Below are positions 41,940 through 50,600 of a DNA stretch of 64,000 bases, piece by piece. Below the pieces are notes generated by a model. That model made no database searches, had not been told where the DNA came from, and was given only the letters and a program-made list of their open reading frames with translations. Both the position numbers and the translations under genes were made by a program. Source of the stretch: CAZFOB01 sp964520325 (GTDB lineage Bacteria > Actinomycetota > JAICYB01); assembly GCA_964520325.1 (NCBI GenBank), contig CAZFOB010000014.1:1-64000 (forward strand), in the 5' to 3' direction. Numbering within the stretch: position 1 is the first letter of the stretch; each line of letters begins with the position of its first letter.

Positions 41940-43133
41940 GTGAACTTGAGCGCCGCCGAACAACTTGAGCTGCTGTGCGCGGACACCGCTGAGGTCATCC
42001 CGAAAGACGAGTTGGCCGAAAAGCTCGCGCTCGGGCGGCCATTGCGCGTGAAGCTGGGTCTCGACCCGACCGCCGACCATGTGACGCTCGGATGGGCGGT
42101 CGTGTTGCGGAAGCTCCGCCAGTTCCAGGACCTCGGACATACGGCCGTGCTCATCATCGGCGACTTCACCGCGCAGATCGGGGATCCTTCCGGGAAGGAC
42201 GAAACCCGGCCGATGCTGACGAAAGAGCAGGTCGACGACCACTCGGCGCACGTGCTGCGTCAGTTCGACCTGATCCTGTCGCCCGAGCGTCTCGAAGTGC
42301 GACGTAACTCCGAGTGGCTACAGGCACTTGGCGTCGCCGGGCTCCTCGAGGTCTCGACGAACTACACGGTCGCCCGGATGCTCGAGCGCAACGACTTCGC
42401 CGAGAGGTACGCCGCCGGGCAGCCCATCTCGATGCGCGAGTTCATGTACCCGCTCCTGCAGGGCTACGACTCGGTTGCCGTCGACGCCGATATCGAGCTC
42501 GGCGGCACCGACCAGCACTTCAATCTCCTCGTCGGACGGCAACTGCAACGCGCGTATGGAAAGCCGGAGCAAGTGCTCGTCGAGGTGCACCTTCTCGAGG
42601 GCACCGACGGGTCCGAGAAGATGTCGCAGAGCAAGGGGAACTACATCGGCATCGCGGAGGCACCCGATGAGATCTACGGGAAGCTCATGCGCGTGCCCGA
42701 CGAGCGCATGGGGAAGTACTTCAGATTGACCACCGATCTTGGCGCGAGCGACATCGAGAACCTCGAGGCTGATCTTCCGCCACAGAAGCTCAAGCGCGCC
42801 CTGGCGCACCAGGTTGTACGCCTCTACCACGGTGAGGAGGCCGCACGAGAGGCCGCCGCGCGCTTCGATCGCGTCTTCGTCGACCACGAGGTCCCGGAGG
42901 ACATCCCGGAAGCGCCGATCCCGCCGGCGTGCATCACCGACGACGGCGTGTACATACCGGCCCTGCTCAAGGAACTCGGCTGGACGTCGTCCAATGGTGA
43001 AGGCCGTCGCCTCGTGCAACAAGGAGGGGTGTACGTGGACGGCGCCCCTATCGCCGCGGAGAGCCTTCCTGTGAACGACCTGCGTGAGCGCGTCCTCAGT
43101 GTCGGCAGACGCCGCTTCGTGCGCCTGAAGTGA
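41940..43133 (+). CDS. tyrS: Tyrosyl-tRNA synthetase
   Basis: TyrRS charges tRNA-Tyr. The 397 residues start at GTG 41940, MNLSAAEQLELLCADTAEV. HIGH corresponds to HVTLGWAVVLRKL and the KMSKS loop reads KMSQSKGN, so it belongs to the TyrZ-like second type rather than the E. coli KFGKS type. DADIELGGTDQHFNLLVGR is the tyrosine pocket. A C-terminal S4 domain (about 330-397) includes GRRLVQQGGVYVDG. No SD is visible; the promoter is at near-leaderless distance. Confidence 0.94.
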   Translation: MNLSAAEQLELLCADTAEVIPKDELAEKLALGRPLRVKLGLDPTADHVTLGWAVVLRKLRQFQDLGHTAVLIIGDFTAQIGDPSGKDETRPMLTKEQVDDHSAHVLRQFDLILSPERLEVRRNSEWLQALGVAGLLEVSTNYTVARMLERNDFAERYAAGQPISMREFMYPLLQGYDSVAVDADIELGGTDQHFNLLVGRQLQRAYGKPEQVLVEVHLLEGTDGSEKMSQSKGNYIGIAEAPDEIYGKLMRVPDERMGKYFRLTTDLGASDIENLEADLPPQKLKRALAHQVVRLYHGEEAAREAAARFDRVFVDHEVPEDIPEAPIPPACITDDGVYIPALLKELGWTSSNGEGRRLVQQGGVYVDGAPIAAESLPVNDLRERVLSVGRRRFVRLK

Positions 43134-43140
43134 TCGTGGG

Positions 43141-43824
43141 ATGACCGAAGGCGTGGATCCCCAGACCCAACGTGCGCCGAGCGACCTTCTCCCCGAGGTC
43201 TCGCGTGAGATCGACCAGGTTGCGCATTTCGGCAGCGCCGGCAAGGTCAAGCAGATGCTCATCGACGCGGCCGAGGCGTTTGCCGCCGAGGATTACGAGC
43301 GCGCGATAGAGCCCCTCCTCGACGCGAAGGTAAAGGCGCCGAGGTCCGTCTACGTGAGGGAGCTGCTTGGTCTGGCGTATCACCATCTCGGTCGGTGGAA
43401 GGATGCGGCTCGCGAGCTTGCGGCGTACCGTCGGATGTCCGACCGACGCGACCGTGACCCCGAGTACGCCGATTGCGAGCGCGCGCTCGGCCGTCCGGAG
43501 AAAGCTGTCGAGATCCTCGCCGACATCAGTGCAAGCGACGTCGGAGACGACATCCTCAGCGAGGGTCTGATCGTGGCTGCGGGCGCGCTGGCCGATCTCG
43601 GACGTTTCGCCGATGCCGTGACGATGCTCGAGCGCGGGCCCCTTCGTCCGACGAACGTCGAGTTGCATCATCTCCGGCTCTGGTATGCACTCGGCGACGC
43701 TCTGGAAGGCGCCGGACGCCGAGGCGACTCCCGCGCGTGGTGGGATGCGATCTATGCGGAGGACCCCGAGTTCTTCGACGTCGCCAAGCGGCGCCTCGGC
43801 ATCAAGCCCCGGACGAAGTCCTAG
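43141..43824 (+). CDS. TPR-containing protein of unknown function
   Basis: A soluble 227-residue helical protein with degenerate tetratricopeptide repeats, e.g. AAEAFAAEDYERAIEPLLDAKVKAP, VRELLGLAYHHLGRWKDAARELAAY and LRLWYALGDALEGAGRRGDSRAWWDAIYAEDPEF. It likely scaffolds protein contacts; no enzyme motif is seen. It follows tyrS by 7 nt and is probably in the same transcript. Its TAG stop shares the CTAG tetramer with the TAG of the minus-strand gene next to it. Confidence 0.75.
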   Translation: MTEGVDPQTQRAPSDLLPEVSREIDQVAHFGSAGKVKQMLIDAAEAFAAEDYERAIEPLLDAKVKAPRSVYVRELLGLAYHHLGRWKDAARELAAYRRMSDRRDRDPEYADCERALGRPEKAVEILADISASDVGDDILSEGLIVAAGALADLGRFADAVTMLERGPLRPTNVELHHLRLWYALGDALEGAGRRGDSRAWWDAIYAEDPEFFDVAKRRLGIKPRTKS

Positions 43825-44723
43825 CCTTCCGGCTGAGGCAGCACGTTCTTCTGGTAGTAGCGCAGGTAGCCGAGCAGGCTGTTCCTATTGGACGAGAGCT
43901 CGCTTGCAGCTTGCGCGAACTGCGGGTCGCCGGGCGGCGACCCTGTGAGCGGCTCGATCGCTGCGAGGAGCTCGTCCTCTTCTGCACCGCGAAGCACGAG
44001 CGGACGAAGCACGGTGTCCCATTCGCGCAGATCCTGCGCGGCGTTGCCGAGCGCCCTCTCCTCCGTGATGCCGTAGTGCGTGAAGCAGATGCTCTGTGGC
44101 TTGAGCTTCTGCAGCCGTGTCAGCGAGTCGAGCGCGGCGTCGAGGTCGAACTCCGGCGGGGGAGTCGCCGGTTTCTGCCAGTCGTCGCCGTAACAGATGC
44201 CGACGGTGTCTCCAACGAAGGCTGCTCCTGAGTCAGCGTCATAGAGGGTGACCTCGTGTCGCGCGTGACCCGGGGTGTAGAGCACACGAAGCTCGCGATC
44301 GCCGAGTGGGATCACGGTTCCCTCGTCGATGATCTTGACGCGATCCTCGGTCACCGGGATCGGCACGCCCCACATCGTTTCGAGACCGTCACCGAAGAGT
44401 CGCTGCGCACTCGCGACGAGTCGCGACGGGTCAACGATATGCGGAGCACCGACCGTGTGCACCCAGATCGTTGCGTCGGGGAACCGGTCGGCAACATGTC
44501 CGATGCCGCCGGCGTGATCGAGATGGATGTGTGTGAGGACGATGTGTTTCGGCTCGATCTTGCGCTTCTCGAGTTCGGCACTGACGGTCGGGAATACGCT
44601 GGCAGGCCCTGTCTCGATCAGAGCCGGTTCGGCCGCGTGGAGGATGTAGCTGCAGGAGAGCTCGGCGGTCCCGAAGAGCTGGACGTCGACGACCTCGACG
44701 CCATCCGGAGCCGGTAGCCGCAT
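43821..44723 (-). CDS. Metallo-beta-lactamase fold hydrolase
   Basis: A 300-residue cytosolic hydrolase of the glyoxalase II-like MBL superfamily. The metal motif is LTHIHLDHAGGIG (HxHxDH), with further ligands in TPGHARHEV and FVGDTVGICYG and a late THYG His. The substrate is unknown; the overall pattern is that of general thioester or lactone hydrolases. ATG 44723 lies 6 nt from a TACCAT on the minus strand. Confidence 0.88.
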   Translation of the reverse strand: MRLPAPDGVEVVDVQLFGTAELSCSYILHAAEPALIETGPASVFPTVSAELEKRKIEPKHIVLTHIHLDHAGGIGHVADRFPDATIWVHTVGAPHIVDPSRLVASAQRLFGDGLETMWGVPIPVTEDRVKIIDEGTVIPLGDRELRVLYTPGHARHEVTLYDADSGAAFVGDTVGICYGDDWQKPATPPPEFDLDAALDSLTRLQKLKPQSICFTHYGITEERALGNAAQDLREWDTVLRPLVLRGAEEDELLAAIEPLTGSPPGDPQFAQAASELSSNRNSLLGYLRYYQKNVLPQPEG

Positions 44724-44727
44724 CCGT

Positions 44728-46179
44728 TCATGGTACTGACGCGGGCGGCGTGCCCGGAGCGACCTCTCGCCAGAGAGTGGGGACGATCGTGTAAGTCGCT
44801 GATGATGAGAAGTCCCAGTCGAATCCTGGCGGTGTCAACGTTGCGAGCACGGTGGACTTCGTGATGTCGAACCCACTCTTCGCGTCGATCTGGTTCGCAT
44901 AGATCGCACCCTTGATCGGGGGATCAACCTTCTTGTCAAAGTTCACGCCGCCGTCGGCGAACAGCAGAAGGTCTATGTTCGTAGCGTCGGAGGTGAAGTC
45001 CTGGTTGCTGTCGTCAATCGCTGTTGCAGCGGTGCTCTGCGCCACGATGACGACGGTCCACGGGCCGCCGATGGTGGTGAGGTTGTTCGGTAGCACTACA
45101 CTCCCCGAGCTGATGATCGTTAGATTGCCAGCGACCTTCGCGTTGTTCGGAAGAGTGATGGTGCTAGAGGGACCAGAGTTGTTGTAGTAGACGCCCTTTA
45201 AGTTGTTCGCGTTGTTGTCGGTGATTAGCCGGCCCGTCAGACCCGACGCGGTGAGCTCGACCGGCGTGACGCCGGCCGCAAGATATGTGGCTCTGGCGCC
45301 AGTCGGGCTACTCCAGTCGTAGGTGGGTTTCGCCAACATCGGGGGTGCCGGTACGCTCGTGTCGCCGGCCGATACGGATCCTTGGACGTTGCCGGATCCC
45401 GTGATCGCCCCCTTCGCTCTCGCGTGCCCGGAAACGTATCCGTTGTTGAGGGTGATGTCGCCCGCTGTTCCCGACCGTGTTCCACTCGCAAGGACGGAGC
45501 CACCAACGTTGTTGCCGTCACCCAAGGTGATGTTCCCACCGGCCCAAAGCGTTCCACTGAACAAGCCGGTGTTCTTCGTCACGATCGAGTCCGGCGTGAC
45601 GATGTGTTCCGCTTCGAAATCGTTCTTGCTTGAGTCCAGGACCTCCGCGTAGATCATGCCGTGGGCGTTCCCGTGATTCTTCACCATGACTTTGCCAGCA
45701 TCGGCGCCGTAGTCGCCTTCTGCGAAGAGCGTGTATGGGAAGCCTTCCTGCGGGACGAGTTCGACTTGGACCTCCAAGTGGCGCATAGCCCGCGTGCCGC
45801 CGGTCGGCGAGTAACCCCAGGCATAAATGGTTCGGCGCGTGGTCTGACCGCAGGTCGTCCCAGCCTCGGGATCGATGCGGGTCCTGTACCGACCGACGAC
45901 CCGATCCTGGTCGCTCAAGTCAGAGAAATCCGATACGGCCACATCGCAACCGTAGCCATCTTCGATCCGGCGGATCGCATCGTTGACGCCAGCTTCGGCC
46001 GCCTCGACCGTTTGGAGCCGTTCGCGGTCGACGCTGGTGAGGTCGTTCGAGTGCCGCGCCACCTGCACCGAGCCGCCAGCCATAGCCGCGACGACCATCA
46101 TCAGCATCAACACAGCGATCAGTGTCGACCCCTGGTCGTTGGTGAGCCAGGGGTGTGGGCGTGTCGATGTCATGGGCAT
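44728..46179 (-). CDS. PilX-like minor pilin with repetitive secreted domain
   Basis: The N-terminus carries a prepilin-like cleavage site and helix, DQG/STLIAVLMLMMVVAAMAGGSV (cut after Gly17). Position +5 is Ala, not Glu, as in PilX-type minor pilins. The exported part (about 483 residues in total) is rich in Gly, Asn and Thr with repeated turns such as GGNITLGDGNNVGGSVLASG and NGYVSGHARAKG, which suggests a beta-helix or polymer-forming fold. It overlaps the upstream pilin gene, so the three genes form one operon. ATG 46173 is an alternative start. Confidence 0.72.
   Translation of the reverse strand: MPMTSTRPHPWLTNDQGSTLIAVLMLMMVVAAMAGGSVQVARHSNDLTSVDRERLQTVEAAEAGVNDAIRRIEDGYGCDVAVSDFSDLSDQDRVVGRYRTRIDPEAGTTCGQTTRRTIYAWGYSPTGGTRAMRHLEVQVELVPQEGFPYTLFAEGDYGADAGKVMVKNHGNAHGMIYAEVLDSSKNDFEAEHIVTPDSIVTKNTGLFSGTLWAGGNITLGDGNNVGGSVLASGTRSGTAGDITLNNGYVSGHARAKGAITGSGNVQGSVSAGDTSVPAPPMLAKPTYDWSSPTGARATYLAAGVTPVELTASGLTGRLITDNNANNLKGVYYNNSGPSSTITLPNNAKVAGNLTIISSGSVVLPNNLTTIGGPWTVVIVAQSTAATAIDDSNQDFTSDATNIDLLLFADGGVNFDKKVDPPIKGAIYANQIDAKSGFDITKSTVLATLTPPGFDWDFSSSATYTIVPTLWREVAPGTPPASVP
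44730..44735 (-). promoter_or_regulatory. Leaderless -10 of the MBL hydrolase gene
   Basis: On the minus strand TACCAT (44735-44730) ends 6 nt before ATG 44723; it is the same hexamer as before recN. Confidence 0.55.
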
Positions 46180-46787
46180 GTGGCCGCCGATGGATAGTTC
46201 CGTGGTCGCACGGAAGTTTGGACGTTCAAGGTCGGGTTGGATTTCGGCGTCGGTTCGATATGCATGTCGATTGTAAGCTTGAGTAGTGAGCTATTCGTAT
46301 CGCAGCCGAACACCGGCTCTTCATCGACATCGGTGCAATCACCGTCAGCGATTACGCACGTGTTGGCGACGCGTTCGATCACAGTGACAGGCGTACTCCA
46401 CGTGCTCGTTCCGAAGTCGTACATCTGTTTGAGAAGTTCGGTCCCTACGTGGGTGTACCGGATTGGTCGGATAGTCAAAGGCTCCGGAGTTGCGCCTGCC
46501 GCGGGTTCATGAGCGATCGCTTGGGCGCCGACTTCGAGGCACGTTCCCGCCGGTCCACAGAACACGACAGAGTTGGCCGAGCGGACTTCCTTCTCGATCT
46601 GTTGCATCACGGTTCGGACGTCGTTGAGTGTCGCTGCTTGACCTTGAGCGAACACGCTGATGTTCAAGGCGTTGATCAGAAAGCCACCGACCAGCGCGAG
46701 ACCGGTAAGGGCAAGGGCTGCACCCACAACGATTTCGACGAGACTGAAGCCGTCGTCCTTCGAGAGTAGGCGCCGCATCATTTGCAT
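46170..46787 (-). CDS. PilW-like minor pilin (prepilin-type)
   Basis: A 205-residue protein with a type III prepilin signal: MQMMRRLLSKDDG/FSLVEIVVGAALALTGLALVGGFL, cleavage after Gly13 and Glu at +5. The C-terminal part has paired cysteines (FCGPAGTC; TCVIADGDC; FGCDTN), consistent with an exported, disulphide-containing tip or core protein. Several in-frame ATGs (46787, 46781, 46778) can start it; they overlap the end of the preceding pilin gene. Confidence 0.8.
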   Translation of the reverse strand: MQMMRRLLSKDDGFSLVEIVVGAALALTGLALVGGFLINALNISVFAQGQAATLNDVRTVMQQIEKEVRSANSVVFCGPAGTCLEVGAQAIAHEPAAGATPEPLTIRPIRYTHVGTELLKQMYDFGTSTWSTPVTVIERVANTCVIADGDCTDVDEEPVFGCDTNSSLLKLTIDMHIEPTPKSNPTLNVQTSVRPRNYPSAATCP

Positions 46788-48526
46788 GTCACCCCAGCGC
46801 ACGCCTCGGCCTTGACGGTTCCGAGACTGAGATCGACATCCGCGTCGATAAATGGAACTCCGAGGATCGAGGCGTCGAGCGAAGCATTCAGCGACAGCGG
46901 ACTGTACTGGGCCACCCAGGTCTTCTCGAGGTTCGGTCCGACCACGCCGGCCCATGGACTCTTGGCGGGCGGGAGGATGCTGAATGATGTGCTGTAGCCC
47001 AGACTGACGCCAAGAAGCGAGAAGGTGTTGGAGATGACCGGCAGCGTGAGGCCGTTGAAGCCGGCAGCCTTCGGGTCGATCGTGAAGACGCAGTAATCGT
47101 TGCTGCGGACCACGGACACCCCCAAGCCGAGCGTGATCCCCGTCGTACAGGCCGCCTTGAGAGTGCTGTTGTCGCCGATGAGTGCACTGTCCTTGTCGAA
47201 GATTCGGAGCGTGAAACTAGACGGATTCACAATGGGCTCGGCGGACGGTGTGCCTTTCGCACCCCGCACCGACGCGTCGTAGCTCAGCCCGTCGATTTTC
47301 ACGAGACCGTCCGGTATGCCCCCCAAGGGAAGCTTGAGGATATTGATGGCTCCGACGCTTGCCGACGCTTGTGCATACGCCTCCCGTTGTCCAGCGACGA
47401 TCTGGTGGTCGATCTGCTGACTGACCGGAAGTGTTTGGACGCTTGCCAAGGTGAGAAGCCAGTTCAACAAGCCGCCAAGACCAGGGGCACTAGCCGTTAC
47501 GGTTCCGGCTGCCGAGCCGGTACCGGTTTCGTGGCCATATCCGCTGACGTCGGCTGCGCAGGAGATTGGTGAGTTGATGACAGAGCCGAGGAGAGTGGCG
47601 ATCGGCCCTGCCGGAATACCAAGAACCCCTATCTTCTGCTGCGTTCCTGGGTTGGAGCTTGTTGCCGTTCGATTGTCGTCGTCGGCAGCAACGGTGACAG
47701 CATCGCCCGGAAGATCCACGAGGTTAAGCGCACTCAGAGCTGTCGATCGAGCTGCGCAGTTGGAGGTCGAAACCGCGCGGAAGGTCGTGTTTCCGGTGGA
47801 GGTTGGGAGAGAGAGATCGAGTGGAGCGGTCAACCCGAGCAACGAAGAAGTGACGCTTAAACCGCCGCCGGAGACGAAGGCGTTTCCGGTGAGTGGCGTC
47901 GTGTCTGCTCCGGTCCCAGTCGGGACGAGGCCACTCTTGCTGATGAGTGTCTGCGCGCGAATCTCGTTTTGAGGTCCGCCGCTTCCGCTGTTGGTCCACG
48001 TGACGCGGACGCTTACCCGTTTTAGATCGTAGGTCCCATCAGTGTCTGAGTCGACGCCGGTGATGTAGACGTAGCGAACGAGATCGGTCCCGCCTCGGGC
48101 GAGCGACTTGATGTGGGGGTTGAACGGATGTGCGGTGGGATTGGTCGCGTAGACGAGAGGTTCCCACGTGCTTGCTCGGTAGCTGAGTTCGCCACCTTGG
48201 AGCGTGATTGCCGTGTCCGTCGCGATCGTGGTGTCGCTCGAGGCAAGGCCGATCGCATCCCACGTAAGGCTTCGCGCGATCTCGAGGGTGCGGTTCCCCT
48301 CCTGGATCGCTACCTCGCGGCGCTTGCCCCCGAGAACGCCTGCTAAGGCTGACCCGAGCGTTTGCGCCATGAAGGTCGCCACCACGGCGAAGACTCCGAT
48401 CGCGATCATGACCTCGATCACGGAGAACCCCGACTGGTCACTTCGGACTAGTCCTCGCCTGCGCGCGGTCCTTCTGCCGCGCCTCCGGCGGCGCTGCGAT
48501 GGCAGGACGAGTCGATTGATCTTCAT
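46778..48526 (-). CDS. PilV-like large minor pilin (prepilin-type)
   Basis: The prepilin motif is RSDQSG/FSVIEVMIAIGVFAVVATFM, with cleavage after Gly33 and Glu at +5. The leader is unusually long and Arg-rich (RRRRRGRRTARRR). After the helix there are about 530 exported residues, mostly Ser/Thr/Gly with beta-like stretches; typical minor pilins have 150-250. It is the first gene of the three-gene operon. No pilus ATPase, peptidase or major pilin is present in the window. A hairpin covers its SD. Confidence 0.78.
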   Translation of the reverse strand: MKINRLVLPSQRRRRRGRRTARRRGLVRSDQSGFSVIEVMIAIGVFAVVATFMAQTLGSALAGVLGGKRREVAIQEGNRTLEIARSLTWDAIGLASSDTTIATDTAITLQGGELSYRASTWEPLVYATNPTAHPFNPHIKSLARGGTDLVRYVYITGVDSDTDGTYDLKRVSVRVTWTNSGSGGPQNEIRAQTLISKSGLVPTGTGADTTPLTGNAFVSGGGLSVTSSLLGLTAPLDLSLPTSTGNTTFRAVSTSNCAARSTALSALNLVDLPGDAVTVAADDDNRTATSSNPGTQQKIGVLGIPAGPIATLLGSVINSPISCAADVSGYGHETGTGSAAGTVTASAPGLGGLLNWLLTLASVQTLPVSQQIDHQIVAGQREAYAQASASVGAINILKLPLGGIPDGLVKIDGLSYDASVRGAKGTPSAEPIVNPSSFTLRIFDKDSALIGDNSTLKAACTTGITLGLGVSVVRSNDYCVFTIDPKAAGFNGLTLPVISNTFSLLGVSLGYSTSFSILPPAKSPWAGVVGPNLEKTWVAQYSPLSLNASLDASILGVPFIDADVDLSLGTVKAEACAGVTCK

Positions 48527-48557
48527 CTCCTGGGGGTGAGTCGGTCCCCCCCAGGAG
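48527..48557 (-). promoter_or_regulatory. Hairpin sequestering the SD of the minor-pilin operon
   Basis: CTCCTGGGGG (48527-48536) and CCCCCAGGAG (48548-48557) form a perfect 10-bp inverted repeat with an 11-nt loop. On the minus strand the 3' arm contains AGGAG directly against ATG 48526. No T-tract follows, so it is more likely a translational control element than a terminator. Confidence 0.65.
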
Positions 48558-48603
48558 CGAAGTGAACGGGGCTAGTTAGAACGGCTGAGCAGGTGCGATG
48601 CGC

Positions 48604-49203
48604 TTACGCCTTCAGCCGGCGACCGACTTCGTCCCAGTTCACGAGGTTCCAGAACGCCGCGATGTATTCGGGGCGGCGGTTCTGGTACTTGAGGTAGTAC
48701 GCGTGCTCCCAGACGTCGAGGCCGAGGATGGGGTTGAGGCCGTCCATCAGCGGAGAGTCCTGATTGGGACGATCGACGATCTCTAGTTTGCCACCATTGG
48801 ACACCAGCCACGCCCATCCACTGCCGAACCGGTTGGTCGCGGCCGCGCTGAACTTCTCCTTGAAGGAGTCGAAGGATCCGAACGCGCCGTCTATCGCAGT
48901 GGCCACGTCCCCTGACGGTACACCGCCTCCGCTCGGCGACAGTGTCGTCCAGAAGACCGAGTGATTGTGGTGCCCGCCGGCGTGATTCTTGACGGGCCCC
49001 TTCTTGTCCTCGGGGACCGAGGCGAAGTCGCGGAGCAACTCCTCGAGGTCCTTGTTCTCGAGGTCGGTGCCCTTGATCGCGTCGTTGAGCTTGTCGACGT
49101 ATGTCTGGTGGTGCTTGGTGTGATGGATATTCATCGTCTGCTCGTCGATGTGGGGTTCGAGAGCGTTGTACGCGTACGGCAGGTCGGGCAGCGTGTGGGC
49201 CAC
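48604..49203 (-). CDS. sodA: Superoxide dismutase, Mn/Fe family
   Basis: A 199-residue enzyme that dismutates superoxide. Metal ligands fit the family: His in EQTMNIHHTKHHQTYV, His in NHAGGHHNHSVFW, and Asp/His in GLDVWEHAYYLKYQNRRPEY. GTG 49203 gives VAHTLPDLPYAYNALEPHID and lies after GAGAGGAC. The longer upstream frame has no homology and was not used. Metal preference (Mn or Fe) cannot be read with certainty. The hairpin and pilin operon are downstream. Confidence 0.95.
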   Translation of the reverse strand: MAHTLPDLPYAYNALEPHIDEQTMNIHHTKHHQTYVDKLNDAIKGTDLENKDLEELLRDFASVPEDKKGPVKNHAGGHHNHSVFWTTLSPSGGGVPSGDVATAIDGAFGSFDSFKEKFSAAATNRFGSGWAWLVSNGGKLEIVDRPNQDSPLMDGLNPILGLDVWEHAYYLKYQNRRPEYIAAFWNLVNWDEVGRRLKA

Positions 49204-49236
49204 GTTGTGTCCTCTCTTGTTGGTCGGCTGTTCCTT

Positions 49237-49267
49237 CTTATACCCAGCCTGGGAGGACTCAGACCAA
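49237..49267 (-). promoter_or_regulatory. sodA promoter
   Basis: On the minus strand TTGGTC (49267-49262) and TATAAG (49242-49237) are separated by 19 nt. The transcript would have a leader of about 25-30 nt with an SD before GTG 49203. Confidence 0.5.
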
Positions 49268-49268
49268 C

Positions 49269-50534
49269 TCAGCAGGGCTCGAGAGGTCGCATCACGATCC
49301 CGTCGCGCGGCTTGGGGTGGAAGTAGGTCGATTTCTCGGGCATCTTCCCTCCGCTCGCCGCGTGCTCCCATACGCGCTCCACAGCCACCGGTGGGATCAG
49401 GAACCCGCAGACCGCCCGTCCTGCTGCGACCTCGTCGGCGACGTGCACGGCGTCCGGAGAAAACGAGAGCCCTTCTTCCACCGAGTGGATGCCGAGAGGC
49501 ACCAGCGCCCTTCGGGACAGGACGCCGGCCGGGATGTCCGCTGCCTCCTCAGCCGGAGCCTGGAGACGGTAAAGCGTACCGGCGGCGATCATCCCGAAGG
49601 TCGTGGCCGCATCGGCGTCCCACAGGGAGCGCTCGAAACGCGTGATCGTCTCGGAGGTCGCATCCCCGACCTCTCCCACGTCGAAATGCTGTGAAACCAC
49701 ACTGAGCGGGTCATCGGTATCGGGTCGCCGGACGATGCGATGGTAGGGGAGGATCAACAGCGGCTGGGCCCCCGCGTCGACGAGCAGGCACATGATGTGG
49801 TCCCACGGACCGCTTCCGCTCTCTTCGCGCCGCTCTTCCCGAAAGGCCTTTGCAGTTTCGAAACGGTGATGCCCGTCGGCGATGAGCAACGGAGCGTGGG
49901 CGAGCGCGGTGTGCACCTTGTCGTGGAAGGCCTCGTCGTGCACGGCCCACACGGTGTGACGCGTTCCTTCGTCGTCGGTGAAGTCGCCGACGGCTGCATC
50001 CTTCGACCACGAGCTGAGATCGTCCGAAATCCGCCCGTCCAGTGGACTCGCTTCGGTCGATCCGGCTCCGTCCTCACGGTACAGCGCGTAGATGGGGGAG
50101 ATGTTGGTGGGGACGGCCTTCATCAGGGCGAGGCGGTCGGCCTTCGGACCGGACATCGTCTTCTCGTGGGCCAGGATCTCGTCGTCCAGCGAGATCGTCG
50201 CGAGGAGTCCCCACACGCGGCGCTTCTTGCCGGTTGGATCGTCGAAGGCTTGGCGGTAGACGTAGAGCGCAGGCGAGGCGTCTTCGTGGAGCATCCCCTC
50301 CCACATCCACGACTTGAAGAAGCCGCACGCGCGCGTGTACTTGTTCTGCCCGGCGTCGTCGCCGTCCTCGTCGCGTCCGGAGACGATCCGGACCATGTTG
50401 TACGGGTGGCGGTCGTAGAGGACGTCGCGCTCGGCCGGAGAGATCACGTCGTAGGGCGGACACGTGACCAGCCCGAGGTCTGCTACCCGCACAGGATCGT
50501 AGGTGACGCCGTTGAACGGACGTACGTCGGCCAT
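49269..50534 (-). CDS. DUF1015 family protein
   Basis: A 421-residue soluble protein with the DUF1015 pattern: MADVRPFNGVTYDP near the start, LVTCPPYDVISPAERDVLYDRHPYNMVRIV, IYALYR and the invariant LIADGHHRFETAKAF (about 210-225). In other genomes members are found next to serine or amino-acid metabolic genes, but the biochemical activity is unknown to me. It is monocistronic with a leaderless promoter (50541-50546). Confidence 0.88.
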   Translation of the reverse strand: MADVRPFNGVTYDPVRVADLGLVTCPPYDVISPAERDVLYDRHPYNMVRIVSGRDEDGDDAGQNKYTRACGFFKSWMWEGMLHEDASPALYVYRQAFDDPTGKKRRVWGLLATISLDDEILAHEKTMSGPKADRLALMKAVPTNISPIYALYREDGAGSTEASPLDGRISDDLSSWSKDAAVGDFTDDEGTRHTVWAVHDEAFHDKVHTALAHAPLLIADGHHRFETAKAFREERREESGSGPWDHIMCLLVDAGAQPLLILPYHRIVRRPDTDDPLSVVSQHFDVGEVGDATSETITRFERSLWDADAATTFGMIAAGTLYRLQAPAEEAADIPAGVLSRRALVPLGIHSVEEGLSFSPDAVHVADEVAAGRAVCGFLIPPVAVERVWEHAASGGKMPEKSTYFHPKPRDGIVMRPLEPC

Positions 50535-50540
50535 CGCCGC

Positions 50541-50546
50541 ATCCTA
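50541..50546 (-). promoter_or_regulatory. Leaderless -10 of the DUF1015 gene
   Basis: On the minus strand TAGGAT (50546-50541) ends 6 nt before ATG 50534. Confidence 0.55.
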
Positions 50547-50588
50547 CGGCGCTCAGGAGATCCGAGGTCGCGACCCGACCGGGGGTCG

Positions 50589-50594
50589 TAGGCT
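50589..50594 (+). promoter_or_regulatory. Leaderless -10 of the TPR-HAD pair
   Basis: TAGGCT ends 6 nt before ATG 50601, the same hexamer as before steA. Confidence 0.55.
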
Positions 50595-50600
50595 TGGACC

